From JBCCQH01 sp039024435 (GTDB lineage Bacteria > Bacteroidota > Bacteroidia > J057 > JADKCL01): a stretch of DNA of 31,608 bases. Where the stretch lies: assembly GCA_039024435.1 (NCBI GenBank), contig JBCCQH010000097.1, positions 1-31,608 on the forward strand, given 5' to 3'. This document shows, piece after piece, positions 8,210-15,800 of the stretch. How positions within the stretch are numbered: position 1 is the first letter of the stretch; the number at the start of each line of letters is the position of its first letter. The translations under genes were made by a program, and so were the position numbers. The notes under the pieces were generated by a model. The model worked only from the letters and a program-made list of their open reading frames with translations. It made no database searches and was not told the DNA's origin.

Positions 8210-10177
8210 TTATAAATCGATGACAATTCCCCCGAGGGCTTCCCCGAGGTCCATTTTCATGTCCTGCAAGTACTGAATTTTTCGCAACAATTGATCCAGG
8301 GCTTTGGGATCCCGGGTCTCGCGGACCTCCTGGCGCAAGCTTTTGAGCATGCGCTTGATGTGGTAATAGTTGAAATGCTGGACCGCCGATAGGACGGAAG
8401 CTTCCAGATCCTCGTCTACGGTGGGCGCCTTGATGTCGTAGCGTTCCCAGTTGATGCTCACCTCGTAGGGGATGGTCAGCAATTCCGAGGCGGTCCGGGC
8501 CAGGGATTTGTCGTCGTGCCCCAGGAAGCGGTTGATGTCGACCTTGCCCGATTCCGCGTAGGTTTGGAACAGCTCGTTTTTGAACCGTTCCAAGACCGCC
8601 GAGTCAAATGCGATGTCTTCTAGCTGGGCAACGAGGAAGTCAGCGACCTTGACCTCGGCCTCTTCGACCATGATGAGGCGCTCCGGATAGTTCAGCAGGA
8701 TCCGGATCAATTCCTTTTCCTGGGTGGGCGAATCGCTGACCGGCGGGACTTCCACCGGGGGAGGGGCGGTAGCGGTTCCGGCGCTGGTCTGCAGATCGGA
8801 TTGAATGCGGAGTTGGGCCTGGCGTTCCTGGAATCCCCGCTGGCGCTTTTCGAGCTTGGCGCGGTCGGCGAGGGCCCGGCTGAGGGAACGCTGCATGATT
8901 TCCACTTGCAGGCCCAGTTTTTCCGCAGCCAGGTCGAGGTAGACCGCCTGCTTCACCGGATCGGGAATGCGGGCCAGGGTTTGGGCGGTTTCGTGGATCG
9001 CCTGCGTCTTTTGTTGCGGATCCCCGAAATCGAGGCTCATGGCCAGGTGCCCGATTTTAAAGTCCAGGAAGTCCGCCGCGCGCTGCTTCACAAAGTCGAG
9101 AAAGCCACTTTTGCCGTGGGCTTTGACGTAGGAATCAGGGTCTTCGCCCTCGGGCAAGAGCAAAACTTGCACCGCCATTTCCGCTTCCAGCAGCAGGTCG
9201 ATGCCCCGCAGTGCCGCCGCAATCCCCGCCCGGTCAGCATCAAACATGAGCAGGACGTTCTTGGTGAAGCGCTTGATCAGGCGGATCTGCTCATTGGTGA
9301 GGGCGGTGCCAGAACTGGCCACGACGTTTTCCACCCCGGCTTGGTACAGCGCAACCACATCCATGTAGCCCTCTACGAGCAGAGCCTGGTCCAGGTCGCG
9401 GATCGCTTTTTTGCCTTGGTGCAACCCGTAGAGGACATTGGACTTGTGGTAGATGTCCGACTCTGGCGAGTTGACGTATTTTGCGGTGTTTTCCTTTTTC
9501 TTGAGGATCCGTCCCCCAAATCCCACGACCCGGCCCAGGTGGTTGTGGATCGGGAACATGACCCGCCCGCGGAACCGGTCGATCAGCTTCCCGGTTTTGT
9601 CCGAGCGAAACGCCAGTCCGGTGGCTTCCAGAAATTCCTCCTTGAACTGGTTGCGCGCCGCTTCCTGGCTGAAGGCGTCCCACTGATCCTGGGCGTAACC
9701 GAGCTGAAAGGTCTCGATGGTGGTTTCCAGAATGCCGCGTTCCTTGAAGTAGCTCAGACCAATCTTGCGTCCGGTTTCATTTTCCAGCAGTTGCCGGTTG
9801 AAATACTTGGCGGCAAACTCGCTGAGGATAAAGAGGGATTCGCGCTGGTCCTGGCGAGCAAAATCCTCCGGCGTTTCCTCCAGTTCCAGTTCAATGTTGT
9901 ACTTGTTGGCGATGTGCTTGAGCGCCTCGACGTAGGACATGCCTTCGGCCTCCATGAGGAAGGTGACCGCGTTGCCGCCCTTGCCGGTGGAGAAGTCCTT
10001 CCAGATGTTTTTCGTGGGCGAAACCGCGAAAGAAGGCGTCTTTTCGTTGGAAAAGGGCGAAAGGGCAAAGTAGTTGGACCCGCGTTTTTTCATTTGCAGG
10101 TAATCCCCGAGGATATCGACCACGTCAGCGGCGTTGTAGATTTCTTCGACTTTGTGTGGCGGGATGCGCTTGCCCAT
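8210..10177 (-). CDS. dnaG: DNA primase DnaG (zinc-ligand-less N-terminal domain)
   Basis: 655 residues, normal length. It makes RNA primers at the replication fork and binds the DnaB helicase. The N-terminal CHC2-type domain is recognisable (SPFSNEKTPSF, GKGGNAVTFLM), but the four positions that are zinc ligands in the Bacillus enzyme (C40, H43, C61, C64) are S40, S43, D61 and T64 here, so it cannot bind zinc in the usual way. The catalytic core is intact: the TOPRIM glutamate in LLVEGYMDVVAL and the acidic motif FDADRAG. The C-terminal part (after about 445) is the divergent helicase-binding region. A weak -7 candidate (TATTTTTA, 10201-10208) lies just upstream. The zinc-less form may be lineage-wide in part of the Bacteroidota, since I recall similar sequences in flavobacteria, but I cannot verify that here. 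Confidence 0.96.
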   Translation of the reverse strand: MGKRIPPHKVEEIYNAADVVDILGDYLQMKKRGSNYFALSPFSNEKTPSFAVSPTKNIWKDFSTGKGGNAVTFLMEAEGMSYVEALKHIANKYNIELELEETPEDFARQDQRESLFILSEFAAKYFNRQLLENETGRKIGLSYFKERGILETTIETFQLGYAQDQWDAFSQEAARNQFKEEFLEATGLAFRSDKTGKLIDRFRGRVMFPIHNHLGRVVGFGGRILKKKENTAKYVNSPESDIYHKSNVLYGLHQGKKAIRDLDQALLVEGYMDVVALYQAGVENVVASSGTALTNEQIRLIKRFTKNVLLMFDADRAGIAAALRGIDLLLEAEMAVQVLLLPEGEDPDSYVKAHGKSGFLDFVKQRAADFLDFKIGHLAMSLDFGDPQQKTQAIHETAQTLARIPDPVKQAVYLDLAAEKLGLQVEIMQRSLSRALADRAKLEKRQRGFQERQAQLRIQSDLQTSAGTATAPPPVEVPPVSDSPTQEKELIRILLNYPERLIMVEEAEVKVADFLVAQLEDIAFDSAVLERFKNELFQTYAESGKVDINRFLGHDDKSLARTASELLTIPYEVSINWERYDIKAPTVDEDLEASVLSAVQHFNYYHIKRMLKSLRQEVRETRDPKALDQLLRKIQYLQDMKMDLGEALGGIVIDL

Positions 10178-10419
10178 GGCGGAGGTAGAATTTGGAGAAG
10201 TAAAAATAGGAAATTTCCGGTGGCTATTTTCCGAGGCAGTTCAAAAGGAGGTTTTGTGGGTTCGCTTTCCCAGCGCAATTGTCCACGACAATCAATTAAC
10301 GTGCGCTCGAAAAAACGCCGCCGGTGTTTTGCGATGAGATTTTCGTTTTCCATCCGGCAGAAAAGAAGGTGGTCCGACTCCACTGGAGGCAGGATCAGCC
10401 TTTGTGCATGATCGACAAG

Positions 10420-10796
10420 CTCGATCTTTTCGTCCAGGTCGCGCACGCGGGCGGGCACTGGGGAATTGATTTGATTACCGATCCCCAACTGGCCGCTGAT
10501 GTTTCGTCCCCAGCAGCGCATCCGGCCATTGTCGAGGATGGCGCACGCTTGGCATTCGGAGTTTGCTCCGCCGGAGTAGATGTCGCGGGCATTGCAAATC
10601 CCCAATACCTGCACCGGTGTCGTTGCGTTTGCGGTGGACCCATTTCCGAGGGCGCCGTTCGTGCCGTAGCCCATCGCGTGTACCGTTCCGTCGTACTTCA
10701 ATACGTGAACGGTGTGGTTTTTATTTGCGTTGGAATTGGAATTGGAATTGCTGCGGCCGCAAAGAGGGCCCACGAAAAAGCATAGATGTTATTCAT
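10420..10796 (-). pseudogene. RCC1-repeat protein remnant
   Basis: On the minus strand the frame at about 10735-10420 reads as RCC1 repeats: LKYDGTVHAMGYGTNGALGN, then CAILDNGRMRCWGRNISGQL and GIGNQINSPVPARV. A signal-peptide-like start (MNNIYAFSWALFAAAAIPIP) begins at the ATG at 10796 but is in another frame and hits a stop within 33 codons. A run of tandem GGAATT units (about 10733-10750) sits at the junction. RCC1 proteins normally have seven repeats; only about two remain and no sorting domain follows. I read it as a decayed gene, probably once an exported RCC1/T9SS protein. The roughly 240 bp from here to dnaG hold nothing I recognise. Confidence 0.55.
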
Positions 10797-10807
10797 TGGT
10801 TTTCGGG

Positions 10808-11296
10808 TTAAAAGTCAATTTTCTCAAGTCGGAGGGTCGCCGATTGGTGGCCATCCTCCGCGACCAGCTTCAGGAAGTAGAGGCCATTGGCGAAAGGGGA
10901 GAGGTCAAGGGCGAATTCCGACATCGTTCGCGGAATCCGCCCTTCCCACACTACCTGGCCGATAAGACTGGTTAATGTTATCGCGATTGGTTTTTCCGGG
11001 GGCCGGGAAAAGCGAAGGGTCGACCTTCCCGCGGTGGGGTTGGGAAACCGCTCCACGCCAAATGACGCAAAGTCGTTGTCAATCCCCACCGTCCCGGTGG
11101 TGGGTTGATGAAAACCTTCCGAAATCAAGAGATTTGCGTTTGCAAAGGGATTGACCAAGGGCTCACCAATCGTCCAGGCTGCGTAGTTGTTGTCGGTGAA
11201 TTCTGAACTGGCAAAAACTTGCAAATCAATACTTTGGGCATAAAGGCTCCATTGGAACAAGCATATTTCAACGAAACAGAGTTTCGTAAATCGCAT
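10808..11296 (-). CDS. Small exported protein with T9SS sorting domain
   Basis: 162 residues. The start MRFTKLCFVEICLFQWSLYAQ gives a signal peptide ending YAQ-S; a frame extension to 11332 would bury it. The mature protein is short: residues about 22-75 carry the recurring Bacteroidota motif WTIGEPLVNPFAN...ISEGFHQP, and residues about 85-162 are a type A T9SS C-terminal sorting domain (FPNPTAGRSTLRF, then LTSLIGQVVWEG and FANGLYFLKLVAEDG). Export through the outer membrane by the type IX system and surface attachment or release is expected. There is almost no passenger domain. It lies upstream of, and in line with, the RCC1 remnant. Its neighbourhood suggests a locus of decaying surface-protein genes. 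Confidence 0.85.
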   Translation of the reverse strand: MRFTKLCFVEICLFQWSLYAQSIDLQVFASSEFTDNNYAAWTIGEPLVNPFANANLLISEGFHQPTTGTVGIDNDFASFGVERFPNPTAGRSTLRFSRPPEKPIAITLTSLIGQVVWEGRIPRTMSEFALDLSPFANGLYFLKLVAEDGHQSATLRLEKIDF

Positions 11297-11789
11297 AGTT
11301 GAGATTGGGTGTACGTGGTACGATGAACGCAAGAAAAGGGGTACGACTTACCGGTCCGGGCGCCCGCGGTGTGCCGTCGTCGCCATCGAAAAAGAACTCC
11401 AGATTGTAGTTGAAAATATCCGCGAGTGAATATTTACTTCGAGGCTGTAATTCTAGGAAAAATATGGGCGGGAAACAATTTGCGGTCTCGGGGGGGCCGG
11501 GGCTGCTTGGTAATTTTGCCGGGCAAAGGCGGAAAAATCCTCGGGTCGGTTTGCCCTCCTAATCGGGCCCAGATCGGCCTTCCGGTTTCCGCCGGAGCCA
11601 ATTCGCGGAGCTATCCGGACCTGTAATTGGGCGGTTTGGGGAGACGGATTGTGTTTCCCCAATCCATCCGCCCAAGCATGCGCTTGCTTGCCCCGAAAAT
11701 TTCCGCACTGATCTCTCCACAAAAAAATCTCTCCCCCGTACGGGTATCTCCGGCCTGAGCTGTCATCCCAACGAACAACACACAGTCCC
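11297..11789. other. 493-bp intergenic region, no intact gene
   Basis: No convincing gene. On the minus strand near 11350-11425 a short open stretch reads IFNYNLEFFFDGDDGT, resembling the FFDxDPG motif of some Bacteroidota surface proteins, but it has neither start nor end and may be a remnant. The rest holds GC-rich inverted repeats, including the structure at 11629-11673. It contains the start region for the plus-strand gene at 11790, where I find no clear -7 element. Confidence 0.4.
11629..11673. repeat. Long imperfect inverted repeat
   Basis: GGGCGG then TTGGGGA on the left pairs with TCCCCAA then CCGCCC on the right, with a short asymmetric bulge. There is no T tract. It may be a structured leader for the gene at 11790 or an intergenic palindrome. 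Confidence 0.4.
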
Positions 11790-12398
11790 ATGGAAAATAC
11801 ACCTTTCACCAAGTACGGCTCGCTCTGGATCTTTCTGTTCCTCCTGATCTGGACGGCCCTTCTTTGCCAGCAAGCCACGGCCCAGAACTTCCCGATCAAG
11901 GTCAGTGTGATGCAGGCCAGTGTTTCCCCGCCCAGCGCCGGCGCCTTTCGCTACCCCTTCAATCCCGCGGTCATGGTGGGAACGGAGTACATCCTCTCGG
12001 AAAAAGGCAAGTCCGATTGGCACCTTGCCGCGAACCTGGGCTGGTTTTACCACCGCAATTTGCAGACCGGATTCCTGCTCAATGGGGAAATTGGCTACCG
12101 CTACCGACTGGGGCGCTTCCACGTAGCGCCGCGGCTCGGATTGGGCTACGGCCACACCTTCTCGACGGAGCCGGTCTACCGCCTCGAAAATTCGGAACCG
12201 GTCCGCGTCAAAGACTACGGCAACCCCACCTTCCTGCCATCGCTGTCGGTCGCGCTGGGGTACCGGCTGGGCGATCAGACCACCTCCCCGGAAATTTTCC
12301 TGACCTGGCAGCAAATGGCCGAGGTTCCTTTCGTCTTTTTCACCGGCCTGCACCAGTTCGTGGGCGCCGGCATCAAATTTCACCCCTTTTCCAATTGA
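11790..12398 (+). CDS. Outer-membrane beta-barrel-like protein, function unknown
   Basis: 202 residues. The N-terminus has a hydrophobic segment (LWIFLFLLIWTALLCQQATA) ending in a signal-peptidase site near ATAQ-N. The mature part alternates polar and aromatic residues in short strands separated by turns (WHLAANLGWFYHR, FLLNGEIGYRYRLG, VAPRLGLGYGHTF, PSLSVALGYRLG) and ends HQFVGAGIKFHPF. That is the look of a small outer-membrane barrel, perhaps eight strands. Eight bases separate it from the beta-lactamase-like gene, so the two are an operon. What it carries or binds cannot be read from the sequence. Confidence 0.75.
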   Translation: MENTPFTKYGSLWIFLFLLIWTALLCQQATAQNFPIKVSVMQASVSPPSAGAFRYPFNPAVMVGTEYILSEKGKSDWHLAANLGWFYHRNLQTGFLLNGEIGYRYRLGRFHVAPRLGLGYGHTFSTEPVYRLENSEPVRVKDYGNPTFLPSLSVALGYRLGDQTTSPEIFLTWQQMAEVPFVFFTGLHQFVGAGIKFHPFSN

Positions 12399-12406
12399 AA
12401 CCCGCT

Positions 12407-13582
12407 ATGCAACGCTACTTGTTTGTCCTCCTCGCCCTGGCGCTGGCCGCCTGCGCTCAAGAAACCATCGTTCCCACCGAAGACTACGCCTGTACCCTGT
12501 CCTTCGCGGATGCCAGTGGGCAGCACGCGGACCGGGACGCATTCACCGCTGAATTGGCGTACTTTGCCGCCCGGACCCCCGGCATTCAGATCGCGATCAC
12601 CTCCCAAAACGGCCAATCCTGGACCGGGGCCTCGGGCTGGGCCGACCTGGCCAACCGCGTCCCCTTTGAGCCCTGTACCAAAACCATGATCGGCAGCATC
12701 TCCAAGGTCATGACCGGCGTGCTCATCCTTCAATTGCAGGAAGAAGGCAAGTTGTCCCTCGACGATCCGCTGAGTCGGCACCTGGAAGCGTCGGTCATCG
12801 GCGAAATCGCCAATGCCGATCAGGTCAATCTCCGCCACCTTCTGCAACACACCTCCGGCATCAAGGATTACCTCGGCCTCAAGCAGTTTGTAAATTCGGT
12901 CAATACGCCGTACCTCTTGGAAACCCAGGAAGAGAAACTGCGCTACATTTACGGAAAACCGGCCGATCATGCGCCGGACGCCCAGCATACCTATTCAAAC
13001 ACCAACTATGTCTTGCTGGGACTCATCGTGGAAAAGCTGCGGGACATGCCGCTTTGGGAGGCGGTGGACCAGTTCATCGCCGCGCCGCTGGGCCTGCGCA
13101 ACATGGTGATGGGCACCCACGAGGTTCCGATTCCGGTCGGTACGGCGCGGCCTTATCTGGCCTCCCGCGGCGACAAGTACCAGGACATCATGCCCCACGC
13201 GGTGGCGGATGCGGCCACCGGCGATGGCGGCATTGCCAGCAACATGCAGGACGTCAATGCCTTTTTCCAAGCGTTGTTTGCCGGCGAAGTGGTCGACCCG
13301 GCGACGCTGGAAGCGATGGTTACGGACCGCGTCTCCGTCGGGGACATGAGCACCTATGATTTTGGGGATGAATGGTACGGCCTGGGCATCGAAATCTACA
13401 CCACACCCCACGGCATCGCCTACGGGCACACCGGCAGCACCTCGACCTACGGGGCCTATACCCTGCATTTTCCCCAAGATGGCGTGACGATTTCGATGGC
13501 CTTCAACGGTTACAATTTCCGGGAAGAACCTTCGCGTTTCGACCTGATGTTGCGGCTCCTCGACCGGACCATGGGCCAGTAA
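12407..13582 (+). CDS. Serine beta-lactamase-like (class C/DD-peptidase family) lipoprotein
   Basis: 391 residues. The start at 12407 gives a lipoprotein signal (MQRYLFVLLALALAAC) with lipobox LAAC and lipidated C16, so it is anchored to a membrane facing the periplasm. It has the full catalytic set of the family: S97-I-S-K100 (SxxK), Y196-S-N198 (YxN), and a GHTGSTSTY segment in place of KTG. GLRNMVMGTHEVPIP and ADAATGDGGIASNMQDVNAF are typical of Beta-lactamase (PF00144) proteins. Members include DD-peptidases, esterases and class C beta-lactamases; the natural substrate cannot be told. The open frame extends far upstream, overlapping the preceding gene, but only this start makes sense. A strong terminator follows 24 bp after the stop. 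Confidence 0.9.
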   Translation: MQRYLFVLLALALAACAQETIVPTEDYACTLSFADASGQHADRDAFTAELAYFAARTPGIQIAITSQNGQSWTGASGWADLANRVPFEPCTKTMIGSISKVMTGVLILQLQEEGKLSLDDPLSRHLEASVIGEIANADQVNLRHLLQHTSGIKDYLGLKQFVNSVNTPYLLETQEEKLRYIYGKPADHAPDAQHTYSNTNYVLLGLIVEKLRDMPLWEAVDQFIAAPLGLRNMVMGTHEVPIPVGTARPYLASRGDKYQDIMPHAVADAATGDGGIASNMQDVNAFFQALFAGEVVDPATLEAMVTDRVSVGDMSTYDFGDEWYGLGIEIYTTPHGIAYGHTGSTSTYGAYTLHFPQDGVTISMAFNGYNFREEPSRFDLMLRLLDRTMGQ

Positions 13583-13606
13583 AATTGGGGATCGGCGCAA
13601 TTATTT

Positions 13607-13646
13607 GCTCGGGAGGGAGAACCAAATCCCCTCCCGAGCGTTTTTT
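13607..13646 (+). terminator. Strong Rho-independent terminator
   Basis: A perfect 11-bp stem (GCTCGGGAGGG / CCCTCCCGAGC) with an 11-base loop plus a G and a six-T tail. It ends the barrel/lipoprotein operon. The T tail ends only five bases before the ATG of the next gene. Confidence 0.9.
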
Positions 13647-13651
13647 GGGGT

Positions 13652-14056
13652 ATGTCCTGGACGTGTCCCATTTGTCAAAAAACCTACGGGAAAGCGAATC
13701 AGTCCCACTACTGTTACGCATCGGACCTCCATGAACTGCTGCGGGAAAATGAACAGCTCATCGCTCTGTACCAGCAATTGCTGGCCCGGCTGGAAGTGGA
13801 GGGAGAATTTATTGTGCGGCTCTCCGCGAAAGCCATCACCCTGGCCGAGCGGGTGGGCTTCGCGGTCATTTACGGCAAGCGAGACAGCCTGGACATCGGA
13901 ATTATGTTGCCGGACGAATGGCCGGAATTTCCGGTTTACAAAGTGCAGCAGCGCTCGAAGCACAAATACGTGAATTGGGTGCGGATCTACGACGAAGACG
14001 ATCTGAATCCGCAGGTGTTTGCCCTGTTGCGGGGGGCGCGGGAAGCAGCGCGGTGA
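13652..14056 (+). CDS. DUF5655-family protein
   Basis: 134 residues, cytosolic. The N-terminus has a small zinc-ribbon-like motif (WTCPICQKTYGKANQSHYCY: CxxC, then H and C). The rest fits DUF5655: a helical stretch (LLRENEQLIALYQQLLARLE), strands FIVRLSAKAITLAERVGFAVIY and LDIGIMLPDEW, and the final YVNWVRIYDEDDLNPQVFAL with an acidic D-D-L-N turn. The function of this family is not known to me. A terminator sits five bases upstream of the start codon, so it needs its own promoter and an extremely short or absent leader, or a later start. Short similar sequences (TAAAATTGGGG) lie on both sides of it. Confidence 0.85.
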   Translation: MSWTCPICQKTYGKANQSHYCYASDLHELLRENEQLIALYQQLLARLEVEGEFIVRLSAKAITLAERVGFAVIYGKRDSLDIGIMLPDEWPEFPVYKVQQRSKHKYVNWVRIYDEDDLNPQVFALLRGAREAAR

Positions 14057-14095
14057 GGGGACGGGAATGGTAAAATTGGGGCGGGAGCGCAACTG

Positions 14096-14124
14096 AAAAA
14101 GCCACCGGGCTTCAACCCGGCGGC
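14096..14124 (-). terminator. Terminator for the T9SS cargo gene
   Basis: On the minus strand GCCGCCGGG, loop TTGAAG, CCCGGTGGC, then TTTTTC: a 9-bp stem with one G-U pair and a five-T tail. It lies about 57 bp after the stop at 14181. Confidence 0.8.
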
Positions 14125-14180
14125 GATGAATCAGCCGTTATGTAATCTATTTTGGCGCAGGCTTTAACCATCCGGGGCGA

Positions 14181-15524
14181 TCACTGCTTGATGAGCTTCC
14201 GGACCTCGGAAGCCGTGCCCGAGTGCAGTTCCAGCAGGTAGGTGCCGGCCGCCAGGTGCCCAAGGGTGATTTCGCCGTGGTGGTAGTAGGCCGCGTCCTC
14301 GATCTGCTGGGTGTGGAGCAGGCGACCGTGCAGATCCCGAACATTCACGCTCAGACGGGCAGATTCAGAGCCGCGGACGCTGAACTGGACCCGATCAGAA
14401 AACGGGTTCGGGTAGACCTGCACGTCGGTGCGGGTGGGACCGCTGGCATTGACCAGGGCGAGGCCGATGACTTTTTCGGCACCGTCCTTGTCGGTTTGGC
14501 GGAGGCGATAGATGACTTCACCCGGAAGCGGTGCCTGGTCCAGGGCGGAATAGCGGGCGCCATTGGTGGCATTTGCGGAGCCGGGAACGACGCTGACCAG
14601 GTCAAAGTGCTGCCCGTCGGTGCTGCGTTCGACGGTGAAGTAATCGTTGTTGAGTTCGTAGGAAGTGGACCACTGCAGGGAGATTTCCTGTACGTCCGAA
14701 TGGTACACCGCATCGAAGGCCAGCAGTTCCACCGGCAGGGTGCCACAGTTGACGCAATTCGGTTGGGTCGGGAGGTTGCGGCCCTGGCCTTCGGCGCACC
14801 AGGACACCGTCGGCTCCCAAAAGCCATTGTTTTCGATGTTGTTGAAGGAGCGGATGTAGCCGCCGCCGGAGACATTGCCCCGGTTGGGATTGGTAAAATC
14901 AGCGATGATATTGACGCAGCCGCCGGGGGCGATGTCGGTAACCCCATCGTTCAGGTAACCATTGCCGACGTACATGGTGGCATTGGCAAAGATCTGGACA
15001 AAGCCACCACTCCGATTGAGGAAGTCGCCGTCGACATTCATGCTGCCGGAGAGTTCTACGCGGGCTTCATTGTTGGTGAGGGTGCCGCTCAGGTTGGTAT
15101 TTTCGATGGCAAACAAGTGGCCGCCCAGAAACAGGGTCACGTCGACCACACTCAGATCGCCGCGATTGGTAAACGAAGCATTGGCCACCAAGAGATCGTG
15201 CGGTCCGATGAGCGAGGCATTGGGGTCCACGAAGAATTCCGAGCGGCCATTCAGGCGCACGTCCGAATCCAAGACGATGTCGTGGCGCACGAACACCGAG
15301 TCAAACGGCCCTCCGATGTTAAAACCGGGCGTACAACCACAAGCGGTGGTGCCGTCCAGGGACCAGACATTGGTAGAATTTAAGTAGGTGCCGGGATTGA
15401 TCGTGTACCAGGTCGTGCCGAAGAGCCCATTGGCGGAAAAGATGCCGATCAGCAAGGCGACGATCAGAGATTGGGTTTGCGGGCGTTTAGCTAGGCGTAG
15501 AGGTTTGATCCATTGAGTATTCAT
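14181..15524 (-). CDS. T9SS-exported surface protein
   Basis: 447 residues. A long basic N-region followed by a hydrophobic core (LIVALLIGIFSANGLFG) forms a signal peptide. Residues about 35-250 are Asn/Gly-rich repeating beta-strands (NLSGTLTNNEARVELSGSMN) of beta-helix type. Residues about 265-365 are the standard Bacteroidota module LPVELLAFDAVYHSDVQEIS...YRLRQTDKDG, and residues about 370-447 are a type A T9SS sorting domain (VQVYPNPFSDRVQFSV, LHGRLLHTQ, LAAGTYLLELHSG). A cluster of cysteines (CGC, CVNCG) lies in the passenger. It is expected on the cell surface or released; adhesion is a guess. It is monocistronic with its own terminator and divergent from mrp. Confidence 0.88.
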   Translation of the reverse strand: MNTQWIKPLRLAKRPQTQSLIVALLIGIFSANGLFGTTWYTINPGTYLNSTNVWSLDGTTACGCTPGFNIGGPFDSVFVRHDIVLDSDVRLNGRSEFFVDPNASLIGPHDLLVANASFTNRGDLSVVDVTLFLGGHLFAIENTNLSGTLTNNEARVELSGSMNVDGDFLNRSGGFVQIFANATMYVGNGYLNDGVTDIAPGGCVNIIADFTNPNRGNVSGGGYIRSFNNIENNGFWEPTVSWCAEGQGRNLPTQPNCVNCGTLPVELLAFDAVYHSDVQEISLQWSTSYELNNDYFTVERSTDGQHFDLVSVVPGSANATNGARYSALDQAPLPGEVIYRLRQTDKDGAEKVIGLALVNASGPTRTDVQVYPNPFSDRVQFSVRGSESARLSVNVRDLHGRLLHTQQIEDAAYYHHGEITLGHLAAGTYLLELHSGTASEVRKLIKQ

Positions 15525-15742
15525 TTGGCTAATTCGTTGGTTGTTACAATTGCGAGTCTAAAGGTTAATGTTCGGTGTTCGTCACAGCTTTCGTGAGAGT
15601 AGATGATCCCCGATGTAAGATTCCACACAAAAAGTTCAATTTTTTTCCCACCGCGGGAAAACCGGGGGCAAAACCGGGCGGCAGATGGCAAAATGCGCGA
15701 TCAATTGACGCCGGACAGAACATTCGATTGCACTCGTTGGTT

Positions 15743-15750
15743 TATCTTTG
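15743..15750 (+). promoter_or_regulatory. Bacteroidota -7 element for mrp-nifU
   Basis: TATCTTTG matches TAnnTTTG exactly and is preceded by TT, as is common. Transcription would start near 15757, leaving a leader of about 44 nt. This argues against the longer in-frame start at 15603. The -33 element is weak. Confidence 0.55.
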
Positions 15751-15800
15751 GAATACTGGCGTCCCGGGGGCAACCTTGGGACCACCAAACGAATGCCCAA

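Noticed and set aside
8801..10411. 536-codon plus-strand open frame
   Set aside because: Antisense to dnaG, which has unmistakable primase motifs.
11453..11899. Minus-strand open frame over the barrel gene start
   Set aside because: No protein-like features and it overlaps a signal-peptide-bearing gene.
14223..15383. 386-codon plus-strand open frame
   Set aside because: Antisense to the T9SS cargo gene, which has signal peptide and sorting domain.
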